This document shows, in pieces, positions 27,166 through 35,962 of a DNA stretch of 64,000 nt. Source of the stretch: Bdellovibrionales bacterium Ga0074139 (GTDB taxonomy: Bacteria > Bdellovibrionota > Bdellovibrionia > Bdellovibrionales > Bdellovibrionaceae). The DNA is taken from assembly GCA_001464795.1 (NCBI GenBank), contig LNEB01000007.1:174071-238070 (forward strand), given 5' to 3'. The position numbers were made by a program, and so were the translations under genes. The notes beneath the pieces were generated by a model. That model worked only from the letters and a program-made list of their open reading frames with translations. It was not told the DNA's origin and searched no databases. Position 1 is the stretch's first letter. Each line of letters opens with the position of its first letter.

Positions 27166-28068
27166 AAAAGAATTCTCTTTGGCTTTTAAAAAATAGCGGC
27201 TTTTTACAATTCGAAACAAACTATCACGGCGCACTCCCATGGGTTCACCCCTATAGGATGTGGTCATGCCTTCGAAAACATTTTGCTCGGGCTTTCTAAC
27301 ACTGGCCACAGATCTTTGAGTCTGAGGCTCCAAGTCAGCCCGAGCCGAATCGTTGAATTGGGGCTTCACTCCCGCGAGTGAAGCTCCGGGCAAAATCTGC
27401 AGCAGATTTAATTTTTTTATGACTTGGGCCTTAGAAAGTTTGGATGCCAATTGCACAGCACGGTTTTCTAATTTTTTTAAAGTCGATACAAAGCGAGAAG
27501 TTAGATTTTGGCCTAATCCTTTTTTTAAGCTGTCTTCACTAGCCGGGTTAATGATGGGAACTCCACCGGAGCTTACGATACCCGTTCGGGGTGCAATACT
27601 TAAACCTCTAGAATTTAAATTTTGAAGGAGTTCCTCAACTTCGGCGGCCGTCAAAGCAGGTTGCGGACTTAACGAGAAATAAGGGTTCGCAAGATCAGCT
27701 CCACAGATGTTAGAAGAAAACACACACACATTACTTTGTGCAACATCCCCCTGTTGATTAAAACTAGCCGCTGATTCGTCGGTTAACTCTTTCATCCCCA
27801 ACAAGGCACCGCTCATTAAGCAGTCGGGATCGTTGGCCGCATTGGGGTCCTCACAACCTTGATAGGATTGACTGGCTTCAGCCGCCAGGTCTTGAGAAAT
27901 GGTGCTTGCGACGAATTCCCCTTGCTGGCTATTGACCAGGTTATCAACAGACGAAGAATAAAGTGAAATTTCATTTGAGTTTTGAATGGTGCCGCTGGGG
28001 AATTGGGTGGGGACCTGGGCCCACAGAAGTGATGGTGATAATAAAAGAAAAAGAATACGTCTGGTCAT
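27151..28068 (-). CDS. Hypothetical secreted protein
   Basis: A 305-residue exported protein with a clear signal peptide (basic start, leucine-rich core, cleavage near LWAQ). The mature part is polar and probably largely disordered, with four cysteines in two CX10-type pairs in its first third. There is no recognisable domain. The ATG at 28068 has AGGGGAG five bases upstream; a further in-frame ATG five codons earlier is less likely. It is divergent from the SprT-like gene. Confidence 0.75.
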   Translation of the reverse strand: MTRRILFLLLSPSLLWAQVPTQFPSGTIQNSNEISLYSSSVDNLVNSQQGEFVASTISQDLAAEASQSYQGCEDPNAANDPDCLMSGALLGMKELTDESAASFNQQGDVAQSNVCVFSSNICGADLANPYFSLSPQPALTAAEVEELLQNLNSRGLSIAPRTGIVSSGGVPIINPASEDSLKKGLGQNLTSRFVSTLKKLENRAVQLASKLSKAQVIKKLNLLQILPGASLAGVKPQFNDSARADLEPQTQRSVASVRKPEQNVFEGMTTSYRGEPMGVRRDSLFRIVKSRYFLKAKENSFLPAQ

Positions 28069-28099
28069 CAGACTCCCCTTCATTTAGTATGGTTCCATA

Positions 28100-29125
28100 A
28101 TGAAAATAGAGCAAAGAATTCACTCTGAATATCTCAATTTGATACAGCAGCTGCGACTGAACTTAAAGCCAGCTTTAATCCAGATTTCTTCTAGCCAAAC
28201 TTACTGGGGCCAGTGGAATTCAGAAAACAGAACTCTTCAGCTTTCAAAGAAATTAATCGACAACGAAAACTGGTACCATCTGACCGGTGTTTTAAAACAT
28301 GAAATGGCTCATCAAATCGTCAGTGAAATTTTTAAATCCCAGGATTTACACGGCCCGGATTTTCAAAAAGCCTGTGTGATGATTGGTGTTCCCTCAGAGT
28401 TTCGTCATGCCAAAGTGGATCTACAAGACACCGATCTGGATTGGCAAAAATTCTATTTGAACCAGGAATCACAAGCTAAAATTTCTAAAGTTGAAAAACT
28501 GCTGGCACTGACAGCATCGGATAATCCCCACGAGGCCAAGCTTGCGTTATTAAAGGCTCAAAAAATGGGAGCCTCGACTTCAAATCAGCAGTCAGAAAGT
28601 GCTCAGTACTTTCAAAAAACTCTTTTAAGTCGAAAAGGTTCGATCTCTAGTTTTGAAAAAGAAGTCCTTCATTTTTTAACAGAGCATTATTCTGTTTTTG
28701 GACTCATCGGACACACTTATGATATCAAAACTTCAACGCCTTTTCGCACACTGGAAATTATAGGCTTGCCAGAAAACATCATGATTGCTGAGTTTGTTTT
28801 TCAATTTTTGAATCGTGCGGTCACAGAAAATACAAAAAAGGGAATGCACAAAAAATCATTTCAAAGTGGATTTTTATCGGGCTTTAAAACTCAGTATCAA
28901 AATGAAGAGCTTCTTGCTTTGGTGCCCATTGATCCAGAACTTAAAAATTACGCATCGCAAGTTTACCCTCAGCTTCGGACTCGCCGGATTTCAGCTCCTT
29001 CTTTAGATTCAGAAAGCTATGCAAAAGGATTTGAAATAGGTAAAAAAACTCAAATCCGCCAACCTTTAACTGCAAAAAAATCCACAGATACTTTAATCAA
29101 AAGGCTTGGTTCGAAGTTCTGCTAG
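28100..29125 (+). CDS. SprT-like zinc protease domain plus DUF2786 protein
   Basis: The N-terminal third has the SprT-type site: LKHEMAHQIV (HExxH) followed by a distal HGPDFQKAC, where the second histidine is the third zinc ligand. Residues from about 130 carry a DUF2786 helix pair (KVEKLLALTASDNPHEAKLALLKAQKMG), and the rest is the alpha/beta region that often follows DUF2786. It may act on DNA-protein crosslinks as SprT relatives do, or be a phage-like nuclease-associated factor; the sequence does not decide. Length is 341 residues, no signal peptide. Its end overlaps the convergent ABC-F gene by 4 bases. Confidence 0.83.
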   Translation: MKIEQRIHSEYLNLIQQLRLNLKPALIQISSSQTYWGQWNSENRTLQLSKKLIDNENWYHLTGVLKHEMAHQIVSEIFKSQDLHGPDFQKACVMIGVPSEFRHAKVDLQDTDLDWQKFYLNQESQAKISKVEKLLALTASDNPHEAKLALLKAQKMGASTSNQQSESAQYFQKTLLSRKGSISSFEKEVLHFLTEHYSVFGLIGHTYDIKTSTPFRTLEIIGLPENIMIAEFVFQFLNRAVTENTKKGMHKKSFQSGFLSGFKTQYQNEELLALVPIDPELKNYASQVYPQLRTRRISAPSLDSESYAKGFEIGKKTQIRQPLTAKKSTDTLIKRLGSKFC

Positions 29126-30975
29126 CTTTTAGCTGATGTTAATTCTTGATTCATTTGATCGCGGTTCTCTAAAATTTGCATCCAATCCATTTCTAAGATT
29201 TGAACTTCTTTTTCGAGCGCTGAAATTTCTTTTATAATTTCAGCGACTCTTAGACCTTGAGCTTGGATGGATTCTTGAATCAATTGCTCTTTTCTTTGGG
29301 TCTTTTCTTGGATGACGGCTTCAATGGATTTTTCTTTTTTATTCAAATTTTTGATTTCAATTTCAAGGCGTTTAATGTGCTCTCGTAATACAAGCTTAGC
29401 ATCCTTTGACAAAGGCTCTTTTAATGACGAGGTTGCTCTTACTTCTTTTACTTGATTCACAGGCTTTGTTGTTTGTGCTTCCTCTGTTTGAGCCGATAGA
29501 AGCTGCTCCTGTCTCCAGACGTAATCATCGTAGGACCCTGGATAGAATTCGGCTTTTCCATTTTTGATTTCTAAAATTTTTGTTGATAGCCGTCTTACAA
29601 ATCCTCGGTCATGGGAAACAAACAGCACAGAGCCTTCGTAGCGGTGCAGGGCCTGGGTCAGGGCTTCGACAGTTTCAAAATCAAGATGGTTGGTGGGCTC
29701 GTCAAGCAGAAGGACAGGATTTTTTTGTAATAACACTTGCCCTAGGGCCACCCGGGATTTTTCACCACCGCTTAGAACTTGGACTTTTTTGTGAATATCA
29801 TCACCACTAAAAAGAAGTGATCCCGCCATATTCTTCATTTCTTGCAAAGTCACTTCTCGGTGGGCTTTTCGTTGTAAAGCCTCAATCACCGTTTCGTTCA
29901 GCAATAACTCATCCGTTGAATGTTGAGCAAAATAAGAAACAACGACTTGGTAGCCCCACTTCATCTGCCCTTCAAGGGCTGGTATTTTTCCAGCCAAGGT
30001 TTTTAGTAAAGTGGATTTTCCAGCTCCATTGACTCCGACGACAGCTAAGTGGTCGCCCCGGTTGAGGCGAAAATTAATATCCGTTAAAACTTTTCGATCA
30101 CCAAAGCCCACACTTAATTTTTCTAAAACTAATGTTTCACGGCCCGTGTTGTAGGGCTTAGGAATTTGAATCTGTGCACGAACTGGTAATTCCTTTGTTT
30201 CAATGATCTCCATTTTATCCAGCATCTTCATCCGGCTTTGGGCCTGTTTGGCTTTTGAAGCCTTGGCCCGAAAGCGATCAACGAACTCTTGAATCTGTTT
30301 GCGTTTTTGATCTTGGTTTCTGGCCTGGGCCGCCAGCATTTCTTGAAGTTCTTTTTTTTGCTCGAAGTAGTCATCGATGTGGCCAGGAAATTTAGTCATT
30401 TCGCCAAGTTCGATTTCCACTGTGTGATCCGTGGTTCGTTTTAAAAATTCACGGTCATGGGAGATCAGCAAAAAGGCCCCCTTATAATTTTGCAAAAATC
30501 TTTCTAATATCAGAGTGGTTTCCAAATCTAAAAAGTTCGTGGGCTCATCAAGAAGTAATAAATTTGGCATCTGTGAGATCAGTTTTTGCAGCTGCACTCG
30601 CATTCGGTAGCCACCACTTAAGGTGCTTAATTTTTTGCTGTAAACGGACTCATCAAGGCCTAATTCTGGCCCCCACTTTTTAACTTCCCAAATGGGCATC
30701 AAACTATCAGTACTTAAAAATTCCTCGACCGTGATATCAATGTTCCAATCCGATTCTTGTTTCAAATATCCAATTTTGAGCTGATTGGATTTTATCAACT
30801 GGCCAGAATCCAATTCATCAAGTCCTGCTAGAACTTTAAACAAAGTGGTTTTACCAGCACCGTTAGCACCAATAAGACCCACGTGCTCGTCACTGTTAAT
30901 GGAAAGTGTCGCCAGATTAAAAAGAGTTTTTGCACCAATTTGTTTGGTGCCGTTAACCATTTGGATAAGATTCAT
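29122..30975 (-). CDS. ABC-F family ATPase (Uup/YheS type)
   Basis: Two ABC domains lie in one chain with no membrane segments. Walker A sites are GANGAGKTT and GVNGAGKST, signatures LSGGYRMRV and LSGGEKSRV, and Walker B ends LLLLDEPTN twice. The interdomain linker is Lys/Arg-rich, and a C-terminal coiled coil (about 540-615) resembles Uup. ABC-F proteins bind the ribosomal E site or related RNAs and help stalled translation. Length is 617 residues. The frequent Lys/Gln linker KASKAKQAQSRMK is a typical P-site-tRNA-interacting segment. Confidence 0.93.
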   Translation of the reverse strand: MNLIQMVNGTKQIGAKTLFNLATLSINSDEHVGLIGANGAGKTTLFKVLAGLDELDSGQLIKSNQLKIGYLKQESDWNIDITVEEFLSTDSLMPIWEVKKWGPELGLDESVYSKKLSTLSGGYRMRVQLQKLISQMPNLLLLDEPTNFLDLETTLILERFLQNYKGAFLLISHDREFLKRTTDHTVEIELGEMTKFPGHIDDYFEQKKELQEMLAAQARNQDQKRKQIQEFVDRFRAKASKAKQAQSRMKMLDKMEIIETKELPVRAQIQIPKPYNTGRETLVLEKLSVGFGDRKVLTDINFRLNRGDHLAVVGVNGAGKSTLLKTLAGKIPALEGQMKWGYQVVVSYFAQHSTDELLLNETVIEALQRKAHREVTLQEMKNMAGSLLFSGDDIHKKVQVLSGGEKSRVALGQVLLQKNPVLLLDEPTNHLDFETVEALTQALHRYEGSVLFVSHDRGFVRRLSTKILEIKNGKAEFYPGSYDDYVWRQEQLLSAQTEEAQTTKPVNQVKEVRATSSLKEPLSKDAKLVLREHIKRLEIEIKNLNKKEKSIEAVIQEKTQRKEQLIQESIQAQGLRVAEIIKEISALEKEVQILEMDWMQILENRDQMNQELTSAKS

Positions 30976-31002
30976 AAGGGCCTAAGATGACAGAAATAAG
31001 AC

Positions 31003-31359
31003 CTAAAGGCAATTTCCAACAAGGACTTCGGCCGAACGATTTTCTGAATTCAAATTCAGTAAAACCTGACAGTTCTTGTGACTGTCCTTGACTTGAGTTC
31101 TGGCTTGATTACAGGCTTCAACGTTTTGAAAGAAAAATGTTTTTCCGTCCAATGCACTGCCGTCAATGACTAAAATTAATGAGGCGTTTTCACTTGGATT
31201 TTCCTGGCAGAAAAAATTGGCAAATGAGTTGTTTTTTTCATTAAAAACTCGGTCCACAAAAGGGGTCAAGGATTTGACTCCGTGAATTTGATAGGTCGTG
31301 GTTTCAGCTAGTAACAATGTGGGAAGCACAAAAGTAAACGCTGTTAACAAAATTTTCAC
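31003..31359 (-). CDS. Hypothetical secreted protein
   Basis: A 118-residue exported protein with signal peptide ending LLAE and four cysteines in the mature part, likely two disulfides. The start is GTG, with GAGG six bases upstream. No family is recognised. It stands alone between the ABC-F gene and the divergent DUF2867-like gene. Confidence 0.72.
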   Translation of the reverse strand: MKILLTAFTFVLPTLLLAETTTYQIHGVKSLTPFVDRVFNEKNNSFANFFCQENPSENASLILVIDGSALDGKTFFFQNVEACNQARTQVKDSHKNCQVLLNLNSENRSAEVLVGNCL

Positions 31360-31477
31360 AAAACACCTCAGTGTTCAGGTCCATTGCGATATTGATACCA
31401 CAGCCTAAAGCCTGTAGGATGATGCCAAGGCAAGTCGATATGACAATAACCTCAACAGATGATGAAAACATTTTAAA

Positions 31478-31900
31478 ATGAAAACACCTGATTCTGAAAA
31501 AAAACCTGACTTTACTGATACTCATAGTTTGAAAATCAAAGGGCATCTTTACTCATCTGTTAAAGCTGTGGAGCGAAAAATTTTAGAGTCTCCTCCCACA
31601 TGGGTGATGCTTGCCATGAAAGCTAGAAATGTAGCGGTTGGATTTATTGGTCTTAAAACGGAAAATGACTCTGAGTTTTTAAAAAAAGAGTACGTCAGTG
31701 AAAACTTACTGAAAATTTCAGGTTGTGATCAACATTTGGATTTCTATTGTGAGCTTTTGATCGAAAATTTTGCTGATCATCAAATCATTCATCTTAAAAC
31801 TGATGTTTTCATTAACAACACTCTAGGTAAGCTCTACTTCTCCGTGGTCCAGCATTTCCACCCCTTGGTTGTGAAATCCTTGCTCCGAAGTCTTTCTTAG
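31478..31900 (+). CDS. DUF2867-like protein
   Basis: A 140-residue protein resembling DUF2867. It has an N-terminal motif with a paired helix (SVKAVERKILESPPTW), a central sheet with CDQHLDFYCELLIE and the C-terminal YFSVVQHFHPLVVKSLLRSL, which matches the conserved Y-x-H-P-hydrophobic ending of that family. The function of DUF2867 is unknown; members are often near oxidoreductases. The downstream 230 bases are occupied by palindromic repeats leading into a RAYT gene. Confidence 0.7.
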   Translation: MKTPDSEKKPDFTDTHSLKIKGHLYSSVKAVERKILESPPTWVMLAMKARNVAVGFIGLKTENDSEFLKKEYVSENLLKISGCDQHLDFYCELLIENFADHQIIHLKTDVFINNTLGKLYFSVVQHFHPLVVKSLLRSLS

Positions 31901-31918
31901 TCTCTCCTCTCTTTCAGA

Positions 31919-31929
31919 GGCACCGCCCC
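31919..31929. repeat. REP-like core, copy 1
   Basis: The core GGCACCGCCCC is one of several near-identical palindromic elements in this window, all found within a few hundred bases of the two RAYT genes. This copy lies just after the DUF2867-like stop. Confidence 0.6.
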
Positions 31930-31954
31930 GTCTTGGCTTTTTTAGCTTTTTAGT

Positions 31955-31968
31955 GGGCACCGCCCGGG
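31955..31968. repeat. REP-like core, copy 2
   Basis: GGGCACCGCCCGGG, same orientation as copy 1 and 26 bases after it. The spacing of copies 1 and 2 resembles a paired REP (BIME) arrangement. Confidence 0.6.
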
Positions 31969-32071
31969 TCTTTGCGAAAGCTCGTAAACCTATGCACTCT
32001 ATTAAGCCAGATTTACACGTTGTCCGATAATCCGCCTTGCGCATAAGCTCGACTCCCCTCCTACATTTCCT

Positions 32072-32136
32072 GGGCACCGCCCCCACTCATCGTTTGCATG
32101 GTTGAGCAGAACAACAACTCACACCAGGGCGGTGCC
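32072..32136. repeat. Inverted REP pair upstream of RAYT 1
   Basis: GGGCACCGCCCCC at the left end and its inverse GGGCGGTGCC at the right end (32127-32136) flank about 42 bases. The right copy ends one base before the likely start codon of the transposase. The same order and spacing class recurs before the second RAYT at 55132-55182. Such a pair can fold into a hairpin in single-stranded DNA, the form RAYT enzymes act on. Confidence 0.75.
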
Positions 32137-32137
32137 T

Positions 32138-32743
32138 TTGACAAAGACGAAAAGAGAGCACGGGGGCAGTCTTGCCATCAACAAAAGAAGATCTAAAAGA
32201 CCACTGAACATCAAGCAGGCTCATCACATCACTATGAAGTCACAGCATGCAGTTGGGGCGAGGTCGCTGTTTCGTCATAAGAAAATGATTCTAGGGCTTA
32301 TCAGAAAAAATGCTTATAAATTTAAAATCAAAGTCACTGAGTACGCGATTCAAGGAAATCATCTGCACTTACTGGTCAAAGCGCAAAGCCGAGAGGGCTT
32401 GCAGAATTTTTTTCGTGTCGTGGCCGGCCACATAGCTCAGAAAATATTAAAAGATCACCCGGGCCTAAAAGATCACCCAGGCCTAAAAGATAACCCGGGC
32501 GGTGCCCCCAAAAAAAAGAAAGGGTGCAAGAAAAATCAAAGGCGTTTTTGGAGCTTTTTGGTTTATTCTCGAATTGTGAGCTGGGGAAGAGATTACAAAG
32601 CTGTGATCAACTACATCCAACAAAACACGCTTGAGTTGTTGCAAATCATCGCCTATCAACCCAGAGCTCGGAACGAAATAGATCAACCCAGGGCTCCTCG
32701 TGACAAACCACCCGATAAAAACAGACTCATGAGCAGCAGGTGA
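32138..32743 (+). CDS. REP-associated tyrosine transposase (RAYT), copy 1
   Basis: A Y1/HUH endonuclease of about 201 residues. It has an N-terminal KRRSKRPLNIKQAHHITMKS strand, the metal-binding HLH (HUH) in QGNHLHLLVKA, LQNFFRVVAGHIAQ and a C-terminal helix with the catalytic tyrosine in NYIQQNTLELL. RAYTs cut and move REP palindromes. I set the start at TTG 32138 because it aligns with the ATG of copy 2 right after a GGGCGGTGC element; TTG 32102 is an upstream alternative. Between the HUH region and the conserved RRFWSFLVYSRIVSWGRD is a low-complexity stretch of two 18-base repeats (DHPGLK twice) running into a REP core, which makes this copy longer than copy 2. Confidence 0.85.
   Translation: MTKTKREHGGSLAINKRRSKRPLNIKQAHHITMKSQHAVGARSLFRHKKMILGLIRKNAYKFKIKVTEYAIQGNHLHLLVKAQSREGLQNFFRVVAGHIAQKILKDHPGLKDHPGLKDNPGGAPKKKKGCKKNQRRFWSFLVYSRIVSWGRDYKAVINYIQQNTLELLQIIAYQPRARNEIDQPRAPRDKPPDKNRLMSSR
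32453..32509 (+). repeat. 18-bp tandem repeat fused to an in-frame REP core inside RAYT 1
   Basis: Two 18-base units starting GATCACCC (32453-32470 and 32471-32488) differ at one base. A third degenerate unit runs into CCCGGGCGGTGCCCCC at 32494-32509. It is read in frame as DHPGLK, DHPGLK, DNPGGAP. Copy 2 of the RAYT has a REP core at the same homologous position but no tandem units. Confidence 0.8.
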
Positions 32744-32841
32744 AAAACTTTTAGACACCTTTTGTCTCTATTACATGGGATATTTCAATCTTAAGCCTGA
32801 CCACCTATACTTCGAACACTCACAGTCCAAAGGATGTCTAT

Positions 32842-35724
32842 ATGAAGTTATTAGTCGTAGCCGGTTTACTTGGAATTTTAAGTCCTGCTTTTGCTCAGCA
32901 AGAGGAGTCTTCATCTGCATCCGCTTACGCCTTCTCGGGCCCCTGTGAATCTCAAGGTGTTTGGACTCGAAACGCACTGACCCACACCAATGAAATCAAA
33001 CAAGTTTTAAACAGAATGAAAGACAACCCTGCCTGCCAATCTATTAAAACAAACATCATTGCAAGCTTTGATCAGATCGAACAACGCTTACGTGAAGTGG
33101 AGCAGTACAACGGAAAAACAGACTCTCAAACAACTCGCTTAGCCCAATTGCCTCAGGAAATTTCTGCACTCAGAAGCTTTTCACGGGAAAATTCAGCGTT
33201 TCGCAGCAATGTATTAGATTTACTATTGGGTAAAACCATTACGCAGTCTCACCTTTCCAGCAAAAAAGTGAACGGTGAAAACTTAGATGCAGGGCAAATG
33301 GCCCAGTCTTTATCCGATTTTGCCAAAAGATCAGGAGCTGCTGCCACTTCGGGTTTACAGATTTTTAATTCCACCATTTCTTCTTTTCAACAAGCTCAAG
33401 CTCAATGTTTGGATGATAAAGAGGGCGTGATTGGTGCCTCGATCATGTCAGGAATGGTCAAAGTTCTTTCCTCATTTGCAAGTTCAGGACAAGCCAGTGT
33501 GGGTGGTACACAGTTAGCTAACAGTGTGGCCAATCTGAGCCAGTATTTGAGCCGTGATAAAAAATATGTAGATGCTTTAAGATCCATTAACGACCGTGAG
33601 TTTATCAGTTCCATGTCATGTTTATTAGAAGTCACAACTCACAACTATTGTGCAAACCTCGATGGTCAGTACTTGTTTCAAGAAATCATGAACAGCCAAA
33701 GCTTCAAGAAGCAAGAATTTACCAACCAAAAAACTGGAAAAAAAGATTTTAAGATTGTTGGTGTGAACCAGAATTTTGAAAAAAGACTTTCTGAAGGTCC
33801 TTTAGCTGGATACTACATTTTGTCTCGACAAGTACCCGTTGTGACTAACTGGATTCAAAAAGTACAATACGGTATTACACCCCAACTTCCCACAGAAGCT
33901 GATTTCCAAATCGGTGTATCCACAAACACTTACCAGCATTTCAATACGACGAAGCAAATTGAAGGAACTTTTAATTTCCAAAAAAACCTTTTGGGTGCTT
34001 TTAAAGATTTTAAAGCTCAGCAGACCTACGTTTTAGAAATGTTAGAATCTGTGGCTGGAAGTATGATTGGCCAAGGTGGCTTCGGTGGAAAAACTGAAAA
34101 CTTCTTTGCTAAAGTTTCTACACCTGCAGAAATCTATTTCCGATTACTGGGTATTCCCGTTCCTCCTGCCGTTTTAGGTCAAGGAACAGCTTCAGAGACT
34201 TTATTTATTAACAATGCCAGTGGTTGGTTACAAGCGAACTACAGAAGAATGCCGATCTTCAGTGATCCTATCAAGCTTTCTGAAACTATATCTTTAAACA
34301 TGCAATCCATCTTTAGAGATGCAACAGCACAAGCCATTGCTTACTATAATAAGTATTTTATCGTGGATAAAATCCAAGTGGTTAATGATTCACTTTTAGG
34401 CCTTGATACAAACGTACGAGATGCACTGATCAATATTGACCAGTACTTGAAAAATCTTGAGCTAAAAGTTAAAAATAGCAACTCAGATCCTACGATCTAT
34501 GCATCTATTCAAGACACAAGAATTCGCATTAGCAGTGTATTAATTAATTATAAAAAAATCCGTGATTACAGTTTATCGATTATTGCTAAAACGAAAAATG
34601 ATCCTGAGCTTAAAAACTTAAATGAAAAAGAGCTTAACGATCAACTCCGGGTTCTTGGTGACCAATTGCTACAAAAAGTGTACCTCGAATTTGAAATTTT
34701 AACAGCTCGTACCGGATGGTTATCAAACCGTATGGCATCATTCGTTATGCAAGACTACACCATGAGCCTTCGTAACCGTGATCAGTTTGATCCTTACTTC
34801 GAAGATCTGATGCTTGCGACTGGTTACAACACTCTTAATCTAATGATGAACATGTCTGAATCTGGATACTCTGAAATCAAAACGGATTTAGACAGTGCAA
34901 TGAATATCAATAAGAAAAATATTGATTCTTTGGAACACGTGATTCGCGGTGTGTTTGTTAGAAATATTTTTGATCTCAAACTATATTCTATGAATAAAGA
35001 AATCACTGATATTGAAAAGCAGAAAATGGTCTATAAAATGGCTGAAGATGTACATAAAGCTCAGGTGCCTGGTGAGGAGTCCAATGCTTTCCAACGATTC
35101 ACTCGTGCAAAGATTGGCTCTATGTGGAGTGACCTCACATCAAAAGATGCCGATGATTTTGGTGGAATGTCTTTAAGTGGAAAATTGTTAGCACCTGTAA
35201 AAGCTTTTAGCCAGTGGATCACAGGAACTCGTGGCAACATTGTGGTCAGTCCTGTTAGCAGCTTTGAAACAGCTTCTGGTGAAATGTCTAAGCTTTGTGC
35301 TCAGACACTGGCTTTTTCAAACTTAAGACCTTACTGGGCTCTTTGTGAGAACACGACACTGTACTCTCCTATGATGAGAAATGATTCAAAGGATGCTGAG
35401 GTTCAAGAAATCTTAGAGACTTACTTATCTGTTCCATTTAAAAAAGTGGCCTATGAAAACATTGAACCTTCTAAGCGTGGCACACCTGAGTACAATTTAA
35501 GCAAGAACTATGAATCACGAATTTGTGCAGTTAGAAATTATCATCGCCGCAATGAAATTGCTCGTATCACATCTGCCATGAGGCAAAATGGTGATACTTA
35601 TGAAAATTCATTCACAGATGCTGTAGAAGAAATGCCAAAGGATCCATTACCACCTGTTCAACCAGATGTAGACAATGGATCCAATGGTAGTGATGGTTCT
35701 TTTGATGATAACGGTACTAACTAA
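32842..35724 (+). CDS. Large secreted protein of unknown function (960 residues)
   Basis: It has a signal peptide (MKLLVVAGLLGILSPAFAQ) and a good AAAGGATG ribosome binding site. The mature chain is mostly helical. There are cysteines near the start (GPCESQG, PACQS), in QAQCLDD, around SMSCLLEVTTHNYCANLDG, and near the end. No enzyme motif or transmembrane segment is apparent beyond the signal. The last 30 residues are Asp/Gly/Asn-rich and probably flexible. I do not recognise a family. The gene stands alone, with a 9-bp hairpin downstream. Periplasmic or cell-surface location is inferred from the signal peptide. Confidence 0.8.
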   Translation: MKLLVVAGLLGILSPAFAQQEESSSASAYAFSGPCESQGVWTRNALTHTNEIKQVLNRMKDNPACQSIKTNIIASFDQIEQRLREVEQYNGKTDSQTTRLAQLPQEISALRSFSRENSAFRSNVLDLLLGKTITQSHLSSKKVNGENLDAGQMAQSLSDFAKRSGAAATSGLQIFNSTISSFQQAQAQCLDDKEGVIGASIMSGMVKVLSSFASSGQASVGGTQLANSVANLSQYLSRDKKYVDALRSINDREFISSMSCLLEVTTHNYCANLDGQYLFQEIMNSQSFKKQEFTNQKTGKKDFKIVGVNQNFEKRLSEGPLAGYYILSRQVPVVTNWIQKVQYGITPQLPTEADFQIGVSTNTYQHFNTTKQIEGTFNFQKNLLGAFKDFKAQQTYVLEMLESVAGSMIGQGGFGGKTENFFAKVSTPAEIYFRLLGIPVPPAVLGQGTASETLFINNASGWLQANYRRMPIFSDPIKLSETISLNMQSIFRDATAQAIAYYNKYFIVDKIQVVNDSLLGLDTNVRDALINIDQYLKNLELKVKNSNSDPTIYASIQDTRIRISSVLINYKKIRDYSLSIIAKTKNDPELKNLNEKELNDQLRVLGDQLLQKVYLEFEILTARTGWLSNRMASFVMQDYTMSLRNRDQFDPYFEDLMLATGYNTLNLMMNMSESGYSEIKTDLDSAMNINKKNIDSLEHVIRGVFVRNIFDLKLYSMNKEITDIEKQKMVYKMAEDVHKAQVPGEESNAFQRFTRAKIGSMWSDLTSKDADDFGGMSLSGKLLAPVKAFSQWITGTRGNIVVSPVSSFETASGEMSKLCAQTLAFSNLRPYWALCENTTLYSPMMRNDSKDAEVQEILETYLSVPFKKVAYENIEPSKRGTPEYNLSKNYESRICAVRNYHRRNEIARITSAMRQNGDTYENSFTDAVEEMPKDPLPPVQPDVDNGSNGSDGSFDDNGTN

Positions 35725-35740
35725 TATATATCCAAAAATC

Positions 35741-35765
35741 GTTACGTTCTTTTTTTGAACGTAAC
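35741..35765. terminator. Hairpin with T-loop after the 960-residue protein gene
   Basis: Perfect 9-bp arms, GTTACGTTC and GAACGTAAC, are separated by seven T. There is no U-tract after the stem, so it is an untypical terminator; it could also act as an mRNA 3' stabiliser. Confidence 0.4.
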
Positions 35766-35850
35766 GTACCCACATTGGAACCATAAATAAAAATATATTT
35801 ATTCCATTCATAAATTTGACATGCCTTCAAATGATTGCAGCGTACCACAC

Positions 35851-35875
35851 GCAAGATAATTCATGTTTATCTTGC
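35851..35875. promoter_or_regulatory. 9-bp inverted repeat upstream of the OmpA-like operon
   Basis: GCAAGATAA and TTATCTTGC are perfect arms around a 7-base spacer, about 90 bases before the operon's first start codon. The position suits an operator or a leader hairpin. No protein is known to bind it. Confidence 0.45.
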
Positions 35876-35962
35876 AATACCTAGATTTCGGGCGCTCGGT
35901 GTAAGTAACAGATAGCTTTTGAATTATTTAAAAGCTTACAAAACACCGTCAAAGGAAATCGA

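Noticed and set aside
31823..32086. Minus-strand 87-codon frame before RAYT 1
   Set aside because: It crosses the REP palindromes and part of the DUF2867-like gene, is very Arg/Lys-rich and has no ribosome binding site.
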